In this document: positions 12,016 to 21,167 of the stretch, piece after piece
Position numbering within the stretch: position 1 is the stretch's first letter
Layout: every line of letters starts with the position of its first letter
Notes under the pieces: generated by a model
What the model was told of the DNA's origin: nothing
Database searches by the model: none
The model's input: the letters and a program-made list of their open reading frames with translations, nothing else
DNA from: an uncultured Algibacter sp.
Lineage (GTDB): Bacteria > Bacteroidota > Bacteroidia > Flavobacteriales > Flavobacteriaceae
NCBI GenBank assembly: GCA_947502405.1
Contig: CANMZT010000006.1
Coordinates: 148,657 to 212,656, forward strand
Length of the DNA stretch: 64,000 nucleotides
Direction: 5' to 3'
Position numbers and translations under genes: made by a program

Positions 12016-12515
12016 AAATCTTTAATCATCCATACGCCACAGGAATAGTGCCCTGTATTCCCTAATGCATTGGGTAAGTGACTAAAACCATAGCTTTCAT
12101 AAATATGAATGGCCGCTTTAAGTTGTGAAGCTGATTCTAAATAACATTTTTTATAACCCAAATCTTTCGCTGCTAGCAGGCATTTTTCAAATAGAGTTTT
12201 ACCATACCCTTGCCCTCTTACTTTTGGTAAAAAATACATTTTCTGAATTTCACACACATCATCCTCAAAATCCCTTAAAGGTTTTACACCTCCACCACCT
12301 AAAATCTCACCGTTTCGTTCTACTACATAATAAACATCGTTAACATTTTGATAAGACTCGTACATTCTAGGAGTCTCAGCATCAGAATACGCTGTTCCTT
12401 CTAAAGGTATTTCAAATTCATGGAAACAAGCACGAATAACCTGCTCTAATTCCTTGTTGTCCTGAGGCTGAATTTCTCGAATAACTATAGTATCTTTACT
12501 CACTTTAATTTGCAC
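12012..12515 (-). CDS. GNAT family N-acetyltransferase
   Basis: A 167-residue acetyltransferase of the GCN5 fold. The acetyl-CoA pyrophosphate loop is visible as PKVRGQGYGKTLFEKCL (about 97-113, pattern RGQGYGK), followed by YKKCYLESASQLKAAIHIYESYGF, the usual motif B. The substrate cannot be inferred. It is first in the GNAT-prmC-ligA operon; overlap of 4 bp with prmC suggests coupling but PrmC's partner function does not tell what it acetylates. Confidence 0.88.
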
Positions 12516-12556
12516 TTTTCAAGTAGTGAAGATACATTAAATCGAAAAAAAATATC

Positions 12557-13012
12557 ATGCGCAAACTTATAATCTTATCAACAATTTGTTTAGCTTTTTT
12601 AAGCTGTTCTGTTAATGAAAAACTTCAATTTGTAAGTATTGAAAATATTAAAGTTCTAGAGTCTACCTCAAAACATGTTACCTTTACTGCAGATGCTTTT
12701 TTTATAAACCCAAATGATATTGGAGGCGAGCTTCAAACCGACGAAATAAAAGTTTTTATTAATGATAATGAAATGGCTTCAGTATCAACCGAAAGTTTTA
12801 AAGTTCCTGCTAAAAAAGAGTTCTCAATTCCTTTAAAAACTAATGTTCCAACAGATAGTTTGTTTAGCAACAAAAGTATTAGTGGATTAATAGGAAGTTT
12901 ATTTAGCAAGAAAGTAAAAGTTCAGTATAAAGGAGATATCAAATATAAAGTTTTGGGTTTCTCATACACCTACAGTATTGACAAAACCGAAGATGTGAAA
13001 ATTAAACTTTAA
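12557..13012 (+). CDS. LEA type 2 family lipoprotein
   Basis: A 151-residue protein with a lipoprotein signal peptide (MRKLIILSTICLAFLSC, Cys17). The rest forms an immunoglobulin-like beta sandwich typical of LEA2/WHy proteins: FVSIENIKVLESTSKHVTFTADAFFINPNDIGGEL, then VPAKKEFSIPLKTNVP. In plants this domain is tied to desiccation, in bacteria its role is unknown; a periplasmic or outer-membrane location follows from the lipobox. It ends 2 bp before ribD, so it is probably cotranscribed with it. Confidence 0.85.
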   Translation: MRKLIILSTICLAFLSCSVNEKLQFVSIENIKVLESTSKHVTFTADAFFINPNDIGGELQTDEIKVFINDNEMASVSTESFKVPAKKEFSIPLKTNVPTDSLFSNKSISGLIGSLFSKKVKVQYKGDIKYKVLGFSYTYSIDKTEDVKIKL

Positions 13013-13014
13013 TA

Positions 13015-14019
13015 TTGCAAACTCACGAAGTTTACATATCAAGGTGTATAGAAATTGCTAAGAACGGCTTAGGATATACCCGTCCAAACCCTATGGTTGG
13101 CTCTGTAATCGTTCATAATAACAAGATTATTGGAGAAGGTTTCACGAGTCCTTACGGAGGATCTCATGCTGAAGTTAACGCCATTAATTCAGTTGAAAAT
13201 AAATCCTTACTCAAGGAATCAACATTATACGTTACTCTAGAACCTTGCTCGCACTTCGGAAAAACTCCACCTTGTAGTGATTTTATCATTAAACATAAAA
13301 TCCCAAATGTTGTTATTGGTTGCATTGATGACAATATAGAAGTAGCTGGCCAAGGTATCAAAAAGCTGAAGAATGCAGGTCATAACGTTATAGTTGGTGT
13401 TTTAGAATATAAATGTAAAACCCATCACAAGCGTTTTTTTACCTTTCATAATAAAAAAAGACCATACATCATTTTAAAATGGGCTGAAACTAATGATGGT
13501 TTAATAGCTCCTGAAACTAAACAAGAACAAAAACCAGTATGGATTACCAATAACTATTCAAAACAATTAGTACATAAATGGCGGGCAGAAGAACAGGCTA
13601 TATTAGTAGGCACAAATACGGTTTTAGAAGACAACCCAAGTTTAACTACTAGAAATTGGACCGGAAAAAACCCTGTAAGAGTTGTTATTGATAAAAACGA
13701 AAAACTACCAAAAACCTTAAGTGTTTTTAATAATGAAGCCGAAACTATTTTAGTTTCAGATAAGACAATTGATTTCTCAAAAAATGTTGCGCAACAAATT
13801 TGTGATTTACTTTTTAAAAACAATATAAACTCTATTATTATTGAAGGTGGCGCAAAAACACTTCAAACTTTTATTGACACAAACCTTTGGGATGAAGCAC
13901 GTGTTTTTATTGGGCAACCTAAATTCACAAATGGCACAAAAGCTCCTAAATTAGAAGGTAGTTTAATTTCAGAAGAAAAAATAGATACTAATAATCTTAA
14001 AATTTACATGAATGATTAA
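13015..14019 (+). CDS. ribD: Bifunctional riboflavin deaminase / reductase RibD
   Basis: Cytoplasmic enzyme for the second and third steps of riboflavin synthesis: deamination and then reduction of the pyrimidine intermediate. The deaminase domain carries zinc ligands H51 and E53 in HAEV and C78/C87 in EPCSHFGKTPPC; the reductase domain follows from about 150 (ILKWAETNDGLIA, IIIEGGAKTLQTFID). Length is 334 residues. The start is a TTG, giving MQTHEVYISRC; there is no ATG nearby and family members begin just here. It overlaps the HAD gene by 8 bp. No FMN riboswitch is visible, as it sits inside an operon. Confidence 0.95.
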   Translation: MQTHEVYISRCIEIAKNGLGYTRPNPMVGSVIVHNNKIIGEGFTSPYGGSHAEVNAINSVENKSLLKESTLYVTLEPCSHFGKTPPCSDFIIKHKIPNVVIGCIDDNIEVAGQGIKKLKNAGHNVIVGVLEYKCKTHHKRFFTFHNKKRPYIILKWAETNDGLIAPETKQEQKPVWITNNYSKQLVHKWRAEEQAILVGTNTVLEDNPSLTTRNWTGKNPVRVVIDKNEKLPKTLSVFNNEAETILVSDKTIDFSKNVAQQICDLLFKNNINSIIIEGGAKTLQTFIDTNLWDEARVFIGQPKFTNGTKAPKLEGSLISEEKIDTNNLKIYMND

Positions 14020-14623
14020 AACCATTATTTTCGATTTTGGTAATGTTTTTATTAATCTCAACATTGAAGATGCATATAAAAAGGCATTTAAAACCTTTAA
14101 GATTAATAACTTTTCAAATGAGTTACTAGAATTTTTTGATCAATTTGAAAAAGGACTTATTGAAACAAGTGCATTTATTAAATCAATCACAAATAAATAT
14201 CCAGATGTTTCGGAAAATGAGTTTATAGACTTGTGGAATTTCATGTTAAAAGATTTTCCAAAATATCGCTTAGACTTTTTATTAAACCTAAAACAGTCCT
14301 CAAACTATAAATTGATTTTACTGAGCAACACAAACGATTTGCATATCAATTATATTAAGAAAAATGTTCCTTTCTATGAAACTTTTAAAAACTGTTTCGA
14401 TGAATTTTACCTTTCTCATGAAATTCATTTAGTAAAACCAAATAATAATATTTTTGAGTTTGTATTGAATAACAATAATCTTAAACCTGAAGAATGTCTT
14501 TTCATTGATGATAATGCAGATAATATAGATACAGCAAATAAAATGAACATCAATACTTGGCACATTGACCCCAAAACTGAGGATGTTATCAATCTTTTTG
14601 AAACCAAAAAGCATTTGTTCTAA
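14012..14623 (+). CDS. HAD family hydrolase
   Basis: A 203-residue haloacid dehalogenase-like phosphatase. Motif I is IFDFGNVF (residues 6-13) with nucleophile D8, the variant found in YihX-like sugar phosphatases. Motif II is LLSNTND near 100, and the acidic motif IV is LFIDDNADNID near 163-173. Overlap with ribD raises the possibility that it supplies the missing dephosphorylation step in riboflavin synthesis, which HAD enzymes perform in other bacteria; this is inference from position only. Confidence 0.85.
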   Translation: MIKTIIFDFGNVFINLNIEDAYKKAFKTFKINNFSNELLEFFDQFEKGLIETSAFIKSITNKYPDVSENEFIDLWNFMLKDFPKYRLDFLLNLKQSSNYKLILLSNTNDLHINYIKKNVPFYETFKNCFDEFYLSHEIHLVKPNNNIFEFVLNNNNLKPEECLFIDDNADNIDTANKMNINTWHIDPKTEDVINLFETKKHLF

Positions 14624-14627
14624 TTAG

Positions 14628-15236
14628 TTGTTAGAAAAAGACACATATAAGACCATAGAAACAGCTCCAGAACCTGTTTTGTTTAAAGACAAGAATAGTA
14701 AGTTTTTTGGATATGCCTTTCCTGTAATTAACGAAGCTGAAATAAAAACTAAGTTAGAAGAAGTAAAAAAAGTACATCACTCTGCCAGACATTGGTGTTA
14801 TGCATATCAAATAGGAACGGAATCTATTTTGTATCGAGCAAATGATGATGGAGAGCCAAGTAATTCTGCTGGTATGCCTATTTATGGTCAAATTCAATCC
14901 TTTGGGCTTACTAATGTTTTAATAATTGTAGTTAGGTATTTTGGTGGTGTAAAATTAGGAGTTGGTGGGTTGATTAATGCTTACAGATCCGCAGCTCAAT
15001 TAGCACTTGAAGCTTCTTCAATTATTGAAAAAACCATAAACATTGAATATCTTATAACTTTTGGTTATAAGAATATGAATACGGTTATGCGCGTAATTAA
15101 AGAGAAATCACTTAACATTATCAATCAGAAATTAGAGCTTGATTGCCAGATAACTATTTCGGTAAGAAAAAATAACGCTGATTCTATTTTTGAAATTTTT
15201 AATAGGCTTTATGAAATAAATATAAAAAAGCTGTAA
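14628..15236 (+). CDS. YigZ / IMPACT family protein
   Basis: A 202-residue protein of the IMPACT/YigZ family. The N-terminal domain has the signature KKVHHSARHWCYAYQI and DDGEPSNSAGMPIYGQI, ending IIVVRYFGGVKLGVGGLINAY. A C-terminal DUF1949-type ferredoxin-like domain follows. Family function is unclear in bacteria; the eukaryotic relative regulates translation through GCN2. The start is a TTG at 14628, directly after the HAD gene (4 bp). It ends immediately at the convergent thioesterase gene. Confidence 0.9.
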   Translation: MLEKDTYKTIETAPEPVLFKDKNSKFFGYAFPVINEAEIKTKLEEVKKVHHSARHWCYAYQIGTESILYRANDDGEPSNSAGMPIYGQIQSFGLTNVLIIVVRYFGGVKLGVGGLINAYRSAAQLALEASSIIEKTINIEYLITFGYKNMNTVMRVIKEKSLNIINQKLELDCQITISVRKNNADSIFEIFNRLYEINIKKL

Positions 15237-15635
15237 TTAGTCCTGAATTAAGTCTAAAAGATATTGAGGTGCACGGGTTGGTCTGTTCGTTTTCATATCT
15301 ATAAAAACTAAAACCGTTTCTGCAGTTGTCAAAACCTCACCTTTTTCATTAGTAATTTCATACTCAAATTCAATCTTAGCCGTAGGTGTATTTTTTAGTT
15401 GAGTTTTTACATTAATTACATCGTCATAACCTGCTGATTTTTTATAGTTTATATTCAAAGAAACAACAGGTAACATAATACCATTTTCTTCCATGGACTT
15501 GTATGAAACTCCCAGTTTTCTCAACCACTCAATTCGCCCCATTTCAAGATATAATGCATAATTACCGTGATATACGACCCCCATTTGGTCAGTTTCACCG
15601 TATCTCACTCTTATTTGTATTTCATCGATTTTCAT
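15237..15635 (-). CDS. Acyl-CoA thioesterase, YbgC/4-hydroxybenzoyl-CoA type hotdog
   Basis: A 132-residue hotdog-fold protein. The catalytic signature RYGETDQMGVVYHGNYALY contains the aspartate (D16) used by 4-hydroxybenzoyl-CoA thioesterases and YbgC. Members hydrolyse short-chain or aromatic acyl-CoAs in the cytoplasm. It is divergent from dnaA, an arrangement I recall as frequent in flavobacteria. No linked pathway gene indicates a specific substrate. Confidence 0.88.
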   Translation of the reverse strand: MKIDEIQIRVRYGETDQMGVVYHGNYALYLEMGRIEWLRKLGVSYKSMEENGIMLPVVSLNINYKKSAGYDDVINVKTQLKNTPTAKIEFEYEITNEKGEVLTTAETVLVFIDMKTNRPTRAPQYLLDLIQD

Positions 15636-15717
15636 GAGTTTTATTGGATATTTTTTTGTAGTTTCGGCAAGAGTCTAAACATGGGGAAAAATTTCTTAAA
15701 ATTCAATAGAAAATCAT

Positions 15718-15748
15718 TTTTTTTTTAAGAATTTTGTTCACATATTTG
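15718..15748 (+). promoter_or_regulatory. Probable dnaA promoter
   Basis: CATATTTG (15741-15748) matches seven of eight positions of the usable -7 pattern TAnnTTTG, with a T-run at the -33 position 19 bp upstream. It lies about 80 bp before the dnaA start, leaving a sizeable leader. I see no cluster of DnaA boxes here. Confidence 0.4.
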
Positions 15749-15826
15749 CTGCTCAATTAAGGGGGAAGACATTTATATGTCTCTTATACATATAACTAAC
15801 AAAAAACCAAATAATAAGATTAACAA

Positions 15827-17254
15827 ATGGGGTTAACTGCGCAATCGGTCTGGAATAATTGTCTCGAATTCATAAAGGATAACATCCAACCGCAAGCATA
15901 TAAAACTTGGTTTGAACCAATTATAGCAGTTAAACTTACTGATACCGCATTAAGTGTTCAGGTTCCTAGTAAATTCTTTTATGAATGGCTTGAAGAACAC
16001 TATGTAAAAATCTTAAAAGTTGCTCTTACAAAAGAATTAGGTGAAACTGCCAAACTTGTTTACATAATTAAAATGGAAAACACGTATGGTAATAAACAAC
16101 CTTTCACTGAAAAAATACCGAGTTCTAATAGAGGTGCATTAAAATCTCAAGATGTTGATGTTCCTTTAAACAATAAAAGCCCAGAATTACGTAATCCTTT
16201 TGTAATACCTGGAATTAGAAATGTAAAGATTGAGTCGCAATTAAATCCTAACTATAGTTTTGAGAATTTCTTAGAAGGCGATTCTAATAGATTAGCAAGA
16301 AGTGCAGGATTAGCAGTTGCAAATAAACCCGGAGGTACATCATTTAACCCGTTATTAATATTTGGTGGTGTTGGATTAGGAAAAACACATTTAGCCCATG
16401 CTATAGGAGTTGATATTAAAGATAAGTATCCTGAGAAAACAGTGTTATATATTTCTGCTGAGAAATTTACACAACAATATATTGATGCTGTAAAAAAGAA
16501 TAACAGAAATGATTTTATTCATTTTTATCAAATTATTGATGTTCTAATTATTGATGATGTTCAATTTCTTTCAGGAAAAAGTGGTACTCAAGATGTATTC
16601 TTCCATATTTTCAATCACTTACACCAAAACGGCAAGCAAGTTATTTTAACGAGTGACAAGGCTCCTGTTGACATGCAAGATATTGAACAACGTTTATTAT
16701 CGAGATTTAAGTGGGGGTTATCTGCTGAATTACAGAATCCTGATTTTGAAACTCGCGTATCTATACTAAAAAACAAACTGTATCGTGATGGTGTTGAAAT
16801 GCCTGATGATATAATTGAATATGTTGCTAAAAATATAAAAACAAACGTTCGAGAGTTAGAAGGTGCTATAATATCTCTAATTGCACAATCATCCTTCAAT
16901 AAAAAAGAAATCACCATTGATTTAGCTAGAGTTATTGTTGAGAAATTTGTTAAGAATACAAAACGTGAAGTTTCTATAGACTATATCCAAAAAGTAGTTT
17001 CAGATTACTTCCAAATGGATATTGACACTTTGCAATCCAAAACTAGAAAGCGCCATATTGTTCAGGCCCGTCAATTAGCTATGTTTTTCGCTAAAAAATT
17101 CACCAAAGCATCTCTTGCTAGTATTGGCTCTCAGATTGGAAAGCGTGATCACGCCACTGTTCTGCATGCTTGTAAAACGGTTGATAATCTATCTTCAACA
17201 GATAAGCAATTTAGAAAATACGTTGAGGATATTACCAAAAAACTTTCTGTTTAA
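15827..17254 (+). CDS. dnaA: Chromosomal replication initiator DnaA
   Basis: AAA+ protein that binds oriC and opens the origin. The 475-residue product has domain I (1-85, VWNNCLEFIKDNIQPQAYKTW), a short linker, domain III with Walker A GGVGLGKT at 180-187 and Walker B VLIIDDVQFL, and domain IV with the DNA-binding signature GKRDHATVLHACKTV. Length and order are normal. The start is the ATG at 15827 preceding the family N-terminus. Downstream, 11 bp away, is the phosphatase gene. The upstream 190 bp holds only one weak box-like sequence, so the origin is probably elsewhere, as is common in Bacteroidota. Confidence 0.98.
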   Translation: MGLTAQSVWNNCLEFIKDNIQPQAYKTWFEPIIAVKLTDTALSVQVPSKFFYEWLEEHYVKILKVALTKELGETAKLVYIIKMENTYGNKQPFTEKIPSSNRGALKSQDVDVPLNNKSPELRNPFVIPGIRNVKIESQLNPNYSFENFLEGDSNRLARSAGLAVANKPGGTSFNPLLIFGGVGLGKTHLAHAIGVDIKDKYPEKTVLYISAEKFTQQYIDAVKKNNRNDFIHFYQIIDVLIIDDVQFLSGKSGTQDVFFHIFNHLHQNGKQVILTSDKAPVDMQDIEQRLLSRFKWGLSAELQNPDFETRVSILKNKLYRDGVEMPDDIIEYVAKNIKTNVRELEGAIISLIAQSSFNKKEITIDLARVIVEKFVKNTKREVSIDYIQKVVSDYFQMDIDTLQSKTRKRHIVQARQLAMFFAKKFTKASLASIGSQIGKRDHATVLHACKTVDNLSSTDKQFRKYVEDITKKLSV

Positions 17255-17265
17255 ATAATTTCATA

Positions 17266-17715
17266 ATGACAAAGATTTTGATGGTTTGCTTAGGAAACAT
17301 TTGTCGTTCTCCTCTAGCTGAAGGTATCTTAAAATCAAAACTTTCAAATGAATTTGTTGTGGATTCTGCTGGAACTGCAAGTTATCATATTGGAAGTCCA
17401 CCAGACATACGATCTGTTGCTGTTGCCAAAAAATACGGATTAGATATATCTCATTTAAAAGGTCGCCAATTTGAAGTTTCAGATTTTGATACTTTTGACT
17501 TAATTTATGTGATGAATGAATCTAATTTTCAAAACGTTGTCAAGCTAGCTAGAAACCCTGAAGACATTGGGAAAGTGAAAATGATTTTGAACGAAGTTCA
17601 CCCGAATAAAAACTACGAAGTTCCAGACCCATATTATGGAGGAGACAACGGTTTTGAAAATGTATACCAAATGCTGGATGAGGCATGTAACAATATCGCA
17701 GAACAACTACAATAA
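17266..17715 (+). CDS. Low-molecular-weight protein-tyrosine phosphatase
   Basis: A 149-residue phosphatase of the arsenate-reductase-like fold. The P-loop VCLGNICRS (C8 nucleophile, R14) opens the protein and the general acid D121 lies in PDPYYGG. In bacteria such enzymes often regulate polysaccharide export kinases, but no kinase or capsule gene is near. It follows dnaA by 11 bp and precedes the methyltransferase by 4 bp, suggesting one transcript. Confidence 0.94.
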   Translation: MTKILMVCLGNICRSPLAEGILKSKLSNEFVVDSAGTASYHIGSPPDIRSVAVAKKYGLDISHLKGRQFEVSDFDTFDLIYVMNESNFQNVVKLARNPEDIGKVKMILNEVHPNKNYEVPDPYYGGDNGFENVYQMLDEACNNIAEQLQ

Positions 17716-17719
17716 CTAA

Positions 17720-18436
17720 ATGAATACCCGAAAAGGCAATTTATACCTTATCCCAACTACCTTAGGAGACAATAACCCTTTGGAGGTTTTGCCTATTACT
17801 GTTAAAAATACAGTCAATAGAATTGACACTTTTATTGTTGAAAACGATAAAGCTGCAAGACGCTTTATAAAAAAAATCTGTCCTGAAAAATCACAACCAT
17901 CGCTTAAATTATTTCATTTAAATAAATTTACGGATGAAACCGATTTACCTTCTTTTTTAAATCCTTGTTTACAGGGAATTGATATTGGTTTACTTTCTGA
18001 TGCCGGATGTCCCGGAGTAGCTGATCCTGGTGCTGATATTGTAAAAATCGCTCACGAAAAAAACATTAAGGTAATTCCTCTTGTTGGACCATCCTCAATT
18101 TTGATGGCTATAATGAGTTCTGGGATGAATGGGCAAAGTTTTGCATTTAACGGCTACTTACCTATTGATAAAGGTGAACGAAAAAGTGAAATCAAGCGCT
18201 TAGAGCGATTATCTTTTGAGCATAATCAATCGCAACTGTTTATTGAAACACCTTACAGAAATAATAAAATGCTTGAAGATTTATCTTCAATTTTAGAAAA
18301 TAACACTAATGTTTGTATTGCTTGCGATATAACTTTAAACAGTGAATTTATAAAAACGCAAACAGCAAACGATTGGAAAAAAAATAAGGTAGACCTTCAT
18401 AAAAGACCTACCATATTTATAATTCATAAAAGCTAA
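17720..18436 (+). CDS. SAM-dependent methyltransferase, RsmI/tetrapyrrole methylase family
   Basis: A 238-residue protein of the tetrapyrrole methylase fold, related to the 16S rRNA C1402 ribose methyltransferase RsmI. Recognisable parts are LYLIPTTLGD at the N-terminus (in place of the LYVVATPIGN of RsmI), GLLSDAGCPGVADPGADIV and the later IPLVGPSSILMAIMSSGMNGQSF and FIETPYRN. It differs enough from RsmI at the N-terminus that I treat it as a paralogue and give no symbol. It forms the end of the dnaA transcript and is convergent with the lysozyme-like gene. Confidence 0.86.
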   Translation: MNTRKGNLYLIPTTLGDNNPLEVLPITVKNTVNRIDTFIVENDKAARRFIKKICPEKSQPSLKLFHLNKFTDETDLPSFLNPCLQGIDIGLLSDAGCPGVADPGADIVKIAHEKNIKVIPLVGPSSILMAIMSSGMNGQSFAFNGYLPIDKGERKSEIKRLERLSFEHNQSQLFIETPYRNNKMLEDLSSILENNTNVCIACDITLNSEFIKTQTANDWKKNKVDLHKRPTIFIIHKS

Positions 18437-18438
18437 AT

Positions 18439-19098
18439 TTATATCGCTTTAGCTTTTTTATCTGCTTTTACAAAAGATGTATCATATCCTGAAAAACGCT
18501 TCATGTAATTGTATACTGTAGTTCCGTAACCATCAGCAAAATTATGTAAGCCGTAACTTCTCAGGTACTTTTTAACACTACCAGGTCCAGCTAAATGCGC
18601 TGCAGCTAGTATTCCAGATTCTGTTACAATAATCCCGTTGATACGCTTACCAACAAAATTCTTAATATCTCGTCTCAAAATCCATTTATTACGAGCTGCA
18701 TTTGCAATAAATGCTTTCTCTTGTAATCTTGGATTCTTTAAAAAATTTACAGGGTTTTTAATACCAATCAACTTAAGTGTTTCTGCACCAAATTGATATT
18801 TACCTAGGTAACCATAAGTATTTACAGAAGAATAATCACCTCCAGACTCTTTAAAAGCTAGTGCTTCTTTAAAGCCAACAAAAGATTTTCCTAAATACGG
18901 TGAGAACTCATTTTTAGAATCGTTAGACGTCAAATCATTATCTAAATCAATAACATCTTTACTAACAGTATAATTTAAGTCTAAGCCTTCAGTTGAATAC
19001 TTACTTAAATCTATCGTTTCATTAGTTTGAAACGATACATACAATAGTGCTAATATTGTAAGCGTCAGGGTGGTGTAACTTGCAATATTTTTTACCAT
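18439..19098 (-). CDS. Lysozyme-like / lytic transglycosylase-like exported protein
   Basis: A 219-residue protein with one N-terminal membrane segment (about 8-27) and an extracytoplasmic lysozyme-like domain. The motif ALAFKESGGDYSSVNTYGYLGKYQFG places the probable catalytic glutamate in KESGG, and AAAHLAGPGSVKKYL matches the later half of SLT-type folds. It should cleave or bind peptidoglycan. Two starts are possible, at 19119 and 19098; I prefer 19098 because the signal anchor follows directly. A perfect bacteroidetal promoter lies 59 bp upstream. It is a single-gene unit. Confidence 0.78.
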   Translation of the reverse strand: MVKNIASYTTLTLTILALLYVSFQTNETIDLSKYSTEGLDLNYTVSKDVIDLDNDLTSNDSKNEFSPYLGKSFVGFKEALAFKESGGDYSSVNTYGYLGKYQFGAETLKLIGIKNPVNFLKNPRLQEKAFIANAARNKWILRRDIKNFVGKRINGIIVTESGILAAAHLAGPGSVKKYLRSYGLHNFADGYGTTVYNYMKRFSGYDTSFVKADKKAKAI

Positions 19099-19156
19099 AA
19101 TTTTAAATTTTTTCAGCACATTTTTAAAATAAAATATGCCTTGAAATTTGAGCGTG

Positions 19157-19187
19157 CAAAATTAGTCTTTTTTTTAATAACTTCAAA
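19157..19187 (-). promoter_or_regulatory. Consensus bacteroidetal promoter
   Basis: On the minus strand TTTG (19184-19187), a 19-bp spacer, then TAATTTTG (19157-19164). This is an exact match to the TTTG-N19-TAnnTTTG pattern and drives the lysozyme-like gene. Confidence 0.7.
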
Positions 19188-19209
19188 ATTAATCGTTTAA
19201 TGGTTATTT

Positions 19210-20121
19210 TTAGTTGTAGAATAGATGAAATACAGCTCCTTTTTTATTAAATTCTAAGGTAGGAAATGGTATTTTTATCATATTCAAAACGTCAAAAATA
19301 GACCTTAACAATTTTGAGTTCGTTCTAATTTTATTCAAATTTAAATCAAAACTTAAATAGTACTGTCTATATCGTTGATTACTTGTTAACAGAGGATTGT
19401 CAATATCTTTTACACCCGACAACATACCATTCCCTCCGTAGCCAACAGCTACATTTAGCCATTTTGGTATTTTACTTTCTTTAAAAAAAGAATGTAAGTT
19501 AACACTAAGCCAATAGGTTTGTCCGTTGTAGTCTTTCAAAATTTGTTCTAAATATGTTTCTCCTAGCTTATCTGGACGGATTTCGGCATATTTAGTATGG
19601 TGAAACGAGTATTTTAATGCTATTCGTTGCTCATTCCATAGTAATTCTTGGCCTATATACAAACCTGTTCCTGCTCCATTTGCCAAAATATCTCCCCAAG
19701 AAAAACCCCATTCTTCAGAGTAAGCGTCAAGCACTTCTACAGCAGTTAAAAACGTAAATCCTAATGTAGCACCATATAACAACTGATTTTTTTTGCTTAC
19801 ACCACTCCAATTTAAAAGTTGTGCACCGTGTTTTCCTAATTGGTAAGATGTAAAGGCATGACCTAATTTATCTATTTGTAACCACTCATTATTATCATTT
19901 ATGGTGTGAAATTTTGAACGTTCAAAGTCTGAATACCAAAGCTGATTTAATCCAACAAGCGTTATAGTACCAATAGTAGCTTCAGAAACAACAACAGCAT
20001 TTCGTCTTGGTTTATTGAGTGTATCACTTGGTGTTAAAAAGTGATCCAGTTTAGATTGGGAGTACGTAAGAATTGGTAATAAAACAAGAAGAATACTATG
20101 TTTTAGTATAGAATAACGCAC
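19210..20121 (-). CDS. DUF2279 family protein
   Basis: A 303-residue exported protein with signal peptide (to about residue 21, ending TYSQS). The DUF2279 family signature includes DKLGHAFTSYQLGKHGAQLLNWSGV and EEWGFSWGDILANGAGTGLYIGQELLW, with alternating amphipathic strands and hydrophobic helices consistent with an outer-membrane or periplasmic-face protein. Function is not established. Its start overlaps the last base of mltG, so it is the last gene of dapF-GNAT-mltG-DUF2279. Confidence 0.82.
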   Translation of the reverse strand: MRYSILKHSILLVLLPILTYSQSKLDHFLTPSDTLNKPRRNAVVVSEATIGTITLVGLNQLWYSDFERSKFHTINDNNEWLQIDKLGHAFTSYQLGKHGAQLLNWSGVSKKNQLLYGATLGFTFLTAVEVLDAYSEEWGFSWGDILANGAGTGLYIGQELLWNEQRIALKYSFHHTKYAEIRPDKLGETYLEQILKDYNGQTYWLSVNLHSFFKESKIPKWLNVAVGYGGNGMLSGVKDIDNPLLTSNQRYRQYYLSFDLNLNKIRTNSKLLRSIFDVLNMIKIPFPTLEFNKKGAVFHLFYN

Positions 20122-21167
20122 TATTTATTTATCCCTTGTGATGATAAGTAACGCTGATATTCTCTGGCATTAACATTGTGTTGCGCTAAAGTTTTAGCAA
20201 ATTTATGATACCCAAAACGCTTAGCATCTGCTGCAAAATATAGGTATTTATGCTTCTCATGATTAAGAACCGCATTTATAGCCGAAATATCTGGCATTGC
20301 AATTAGACCTGGAGGCAAACCTCTTCGCTTGTATGTGTTGTAAGGTGATTCTATCTCTTTATGAACATTTAAAACACGTTTTATAACTGTATTTTTATAC
20401 TTTGGCAATTTATAGGCAGCAAATTTTAAAGTAGGGTCTGCTTGAAGTGGCATTCCAATTCTTAGTCTATTCATATAAACCCCGGCTATTCTGGGTTGTT
20501 CTGAAGCCTGTTTAGATTCTTCATAAACAATTGATGCTAGAGCTATCACTTGGTCTGGAGATAAACCAATATCATTAGCCTTTTTAATTTTTGCATCTGT
20601 CCAAAAGCGTTTATACTCTTTCAGCATACGCTTTCTAAAAGACTCCGCAGATGTATTCCAGAAAAACTCATAACTATTTGGTAAATACATCCCTAGAGCG
20701 GTTTCTTCTTTAAAACCATTTTCAGCTAAAAAAGAAGCATCTTTCATAGCATTAATAAGCGATGTGCTATCTGCTTCAATTTGGTTAGCTACTCTACCAG
20801 CAAGCTTTTCAAGGGTTTCTTGATTATTAAAAGCTACTGTAATAGGCAAGTTTTTACTTCGGATAGAATTGATAATATCATTATTAGTCATCCCTTTTTT
20901 TATTTCAAAACGCCCCGCTTTAATATTGGTTGTATATTTCTTTTGTTCAGCTAAATCATCAAAAGAATCAATATCTTCCAACAAAGGTTCTAATTGTTCA
21001 CGAACTTCTTGATAACTAGCATCTGTGGGTACAAAAATATAAGCTGATTCATTATTAAAAGCAGTATTAGGTTTTAACATGGCTTTATAAACAAAGTTTG
21101 CAAAAAATGCAGCTACAATAAGACCAATAATGAGTATTACTAAAAGTATTTTTTTTATGTAATTCAT
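20121..21167 (-). CDS. mltG: Endolytic transglycosylase MltG
   Basis: Inner-membrane enzyme (YceG family) that cuts nascent glycan strands and so terminates peptidoglycan elongation. The 348-residue product has one N-terminal membrane helix (about 6-26), a LysM-like region and the catalytic YceG domain with the glutamate in ASIVYEESKQ, followed by the hallmark IAGVYMNRLRIGMPLQADPTLKF and ESPYNTYKRRGLPPGLI. It adjoins the GNAT gene upstream and overlaps DUF2279 downstream, within a leftward operon that starts with dapF, a precursor-synthesis gene for the same polymer. Confidence 0.95.
   Translation of the reverse strand: MNYIKKILLVILIIGLIVAAFFANFVYKAMLKPNTAFNNESAYIFVPTDASYQEVREQLEPLLEDIDSFDDLAEQKKYTTNIKAGRFEIKKGMTNNDIINSIRSKNLPITVAFNNQETLEKLAGRVANQIEADSTSLINAMKDASFLAENGFKEETALGMYLPNSYEFFWNTSAESFRKRMLKEYKRFWTDAKIKKANDIGLSPDQVIALASIVYEESKQASEQPRIAGVYMNRLRIGMPLQADPTLKFAAYKLPKYKNTVIKRVLNVHKEIESPYNTYKRRGLPPGLIAMPDISAINAVLNHEKHKYLYFAADAKRFGYHKFAKTLAQHNVNAREYQRYLSSQGINK

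Noticed and set aside
12557..15236. FMN riboswitch for ribD
   Set aside because: ribD starts 2 bp after another gene, and no riboswitch-like fold is visible before that gene.
15636..15826. Replication origin upstream of dnaA
   Set aside because: Only one weak DnaA-box-like sequence (TTATACATA) and no AT-rich repeat array were seen.
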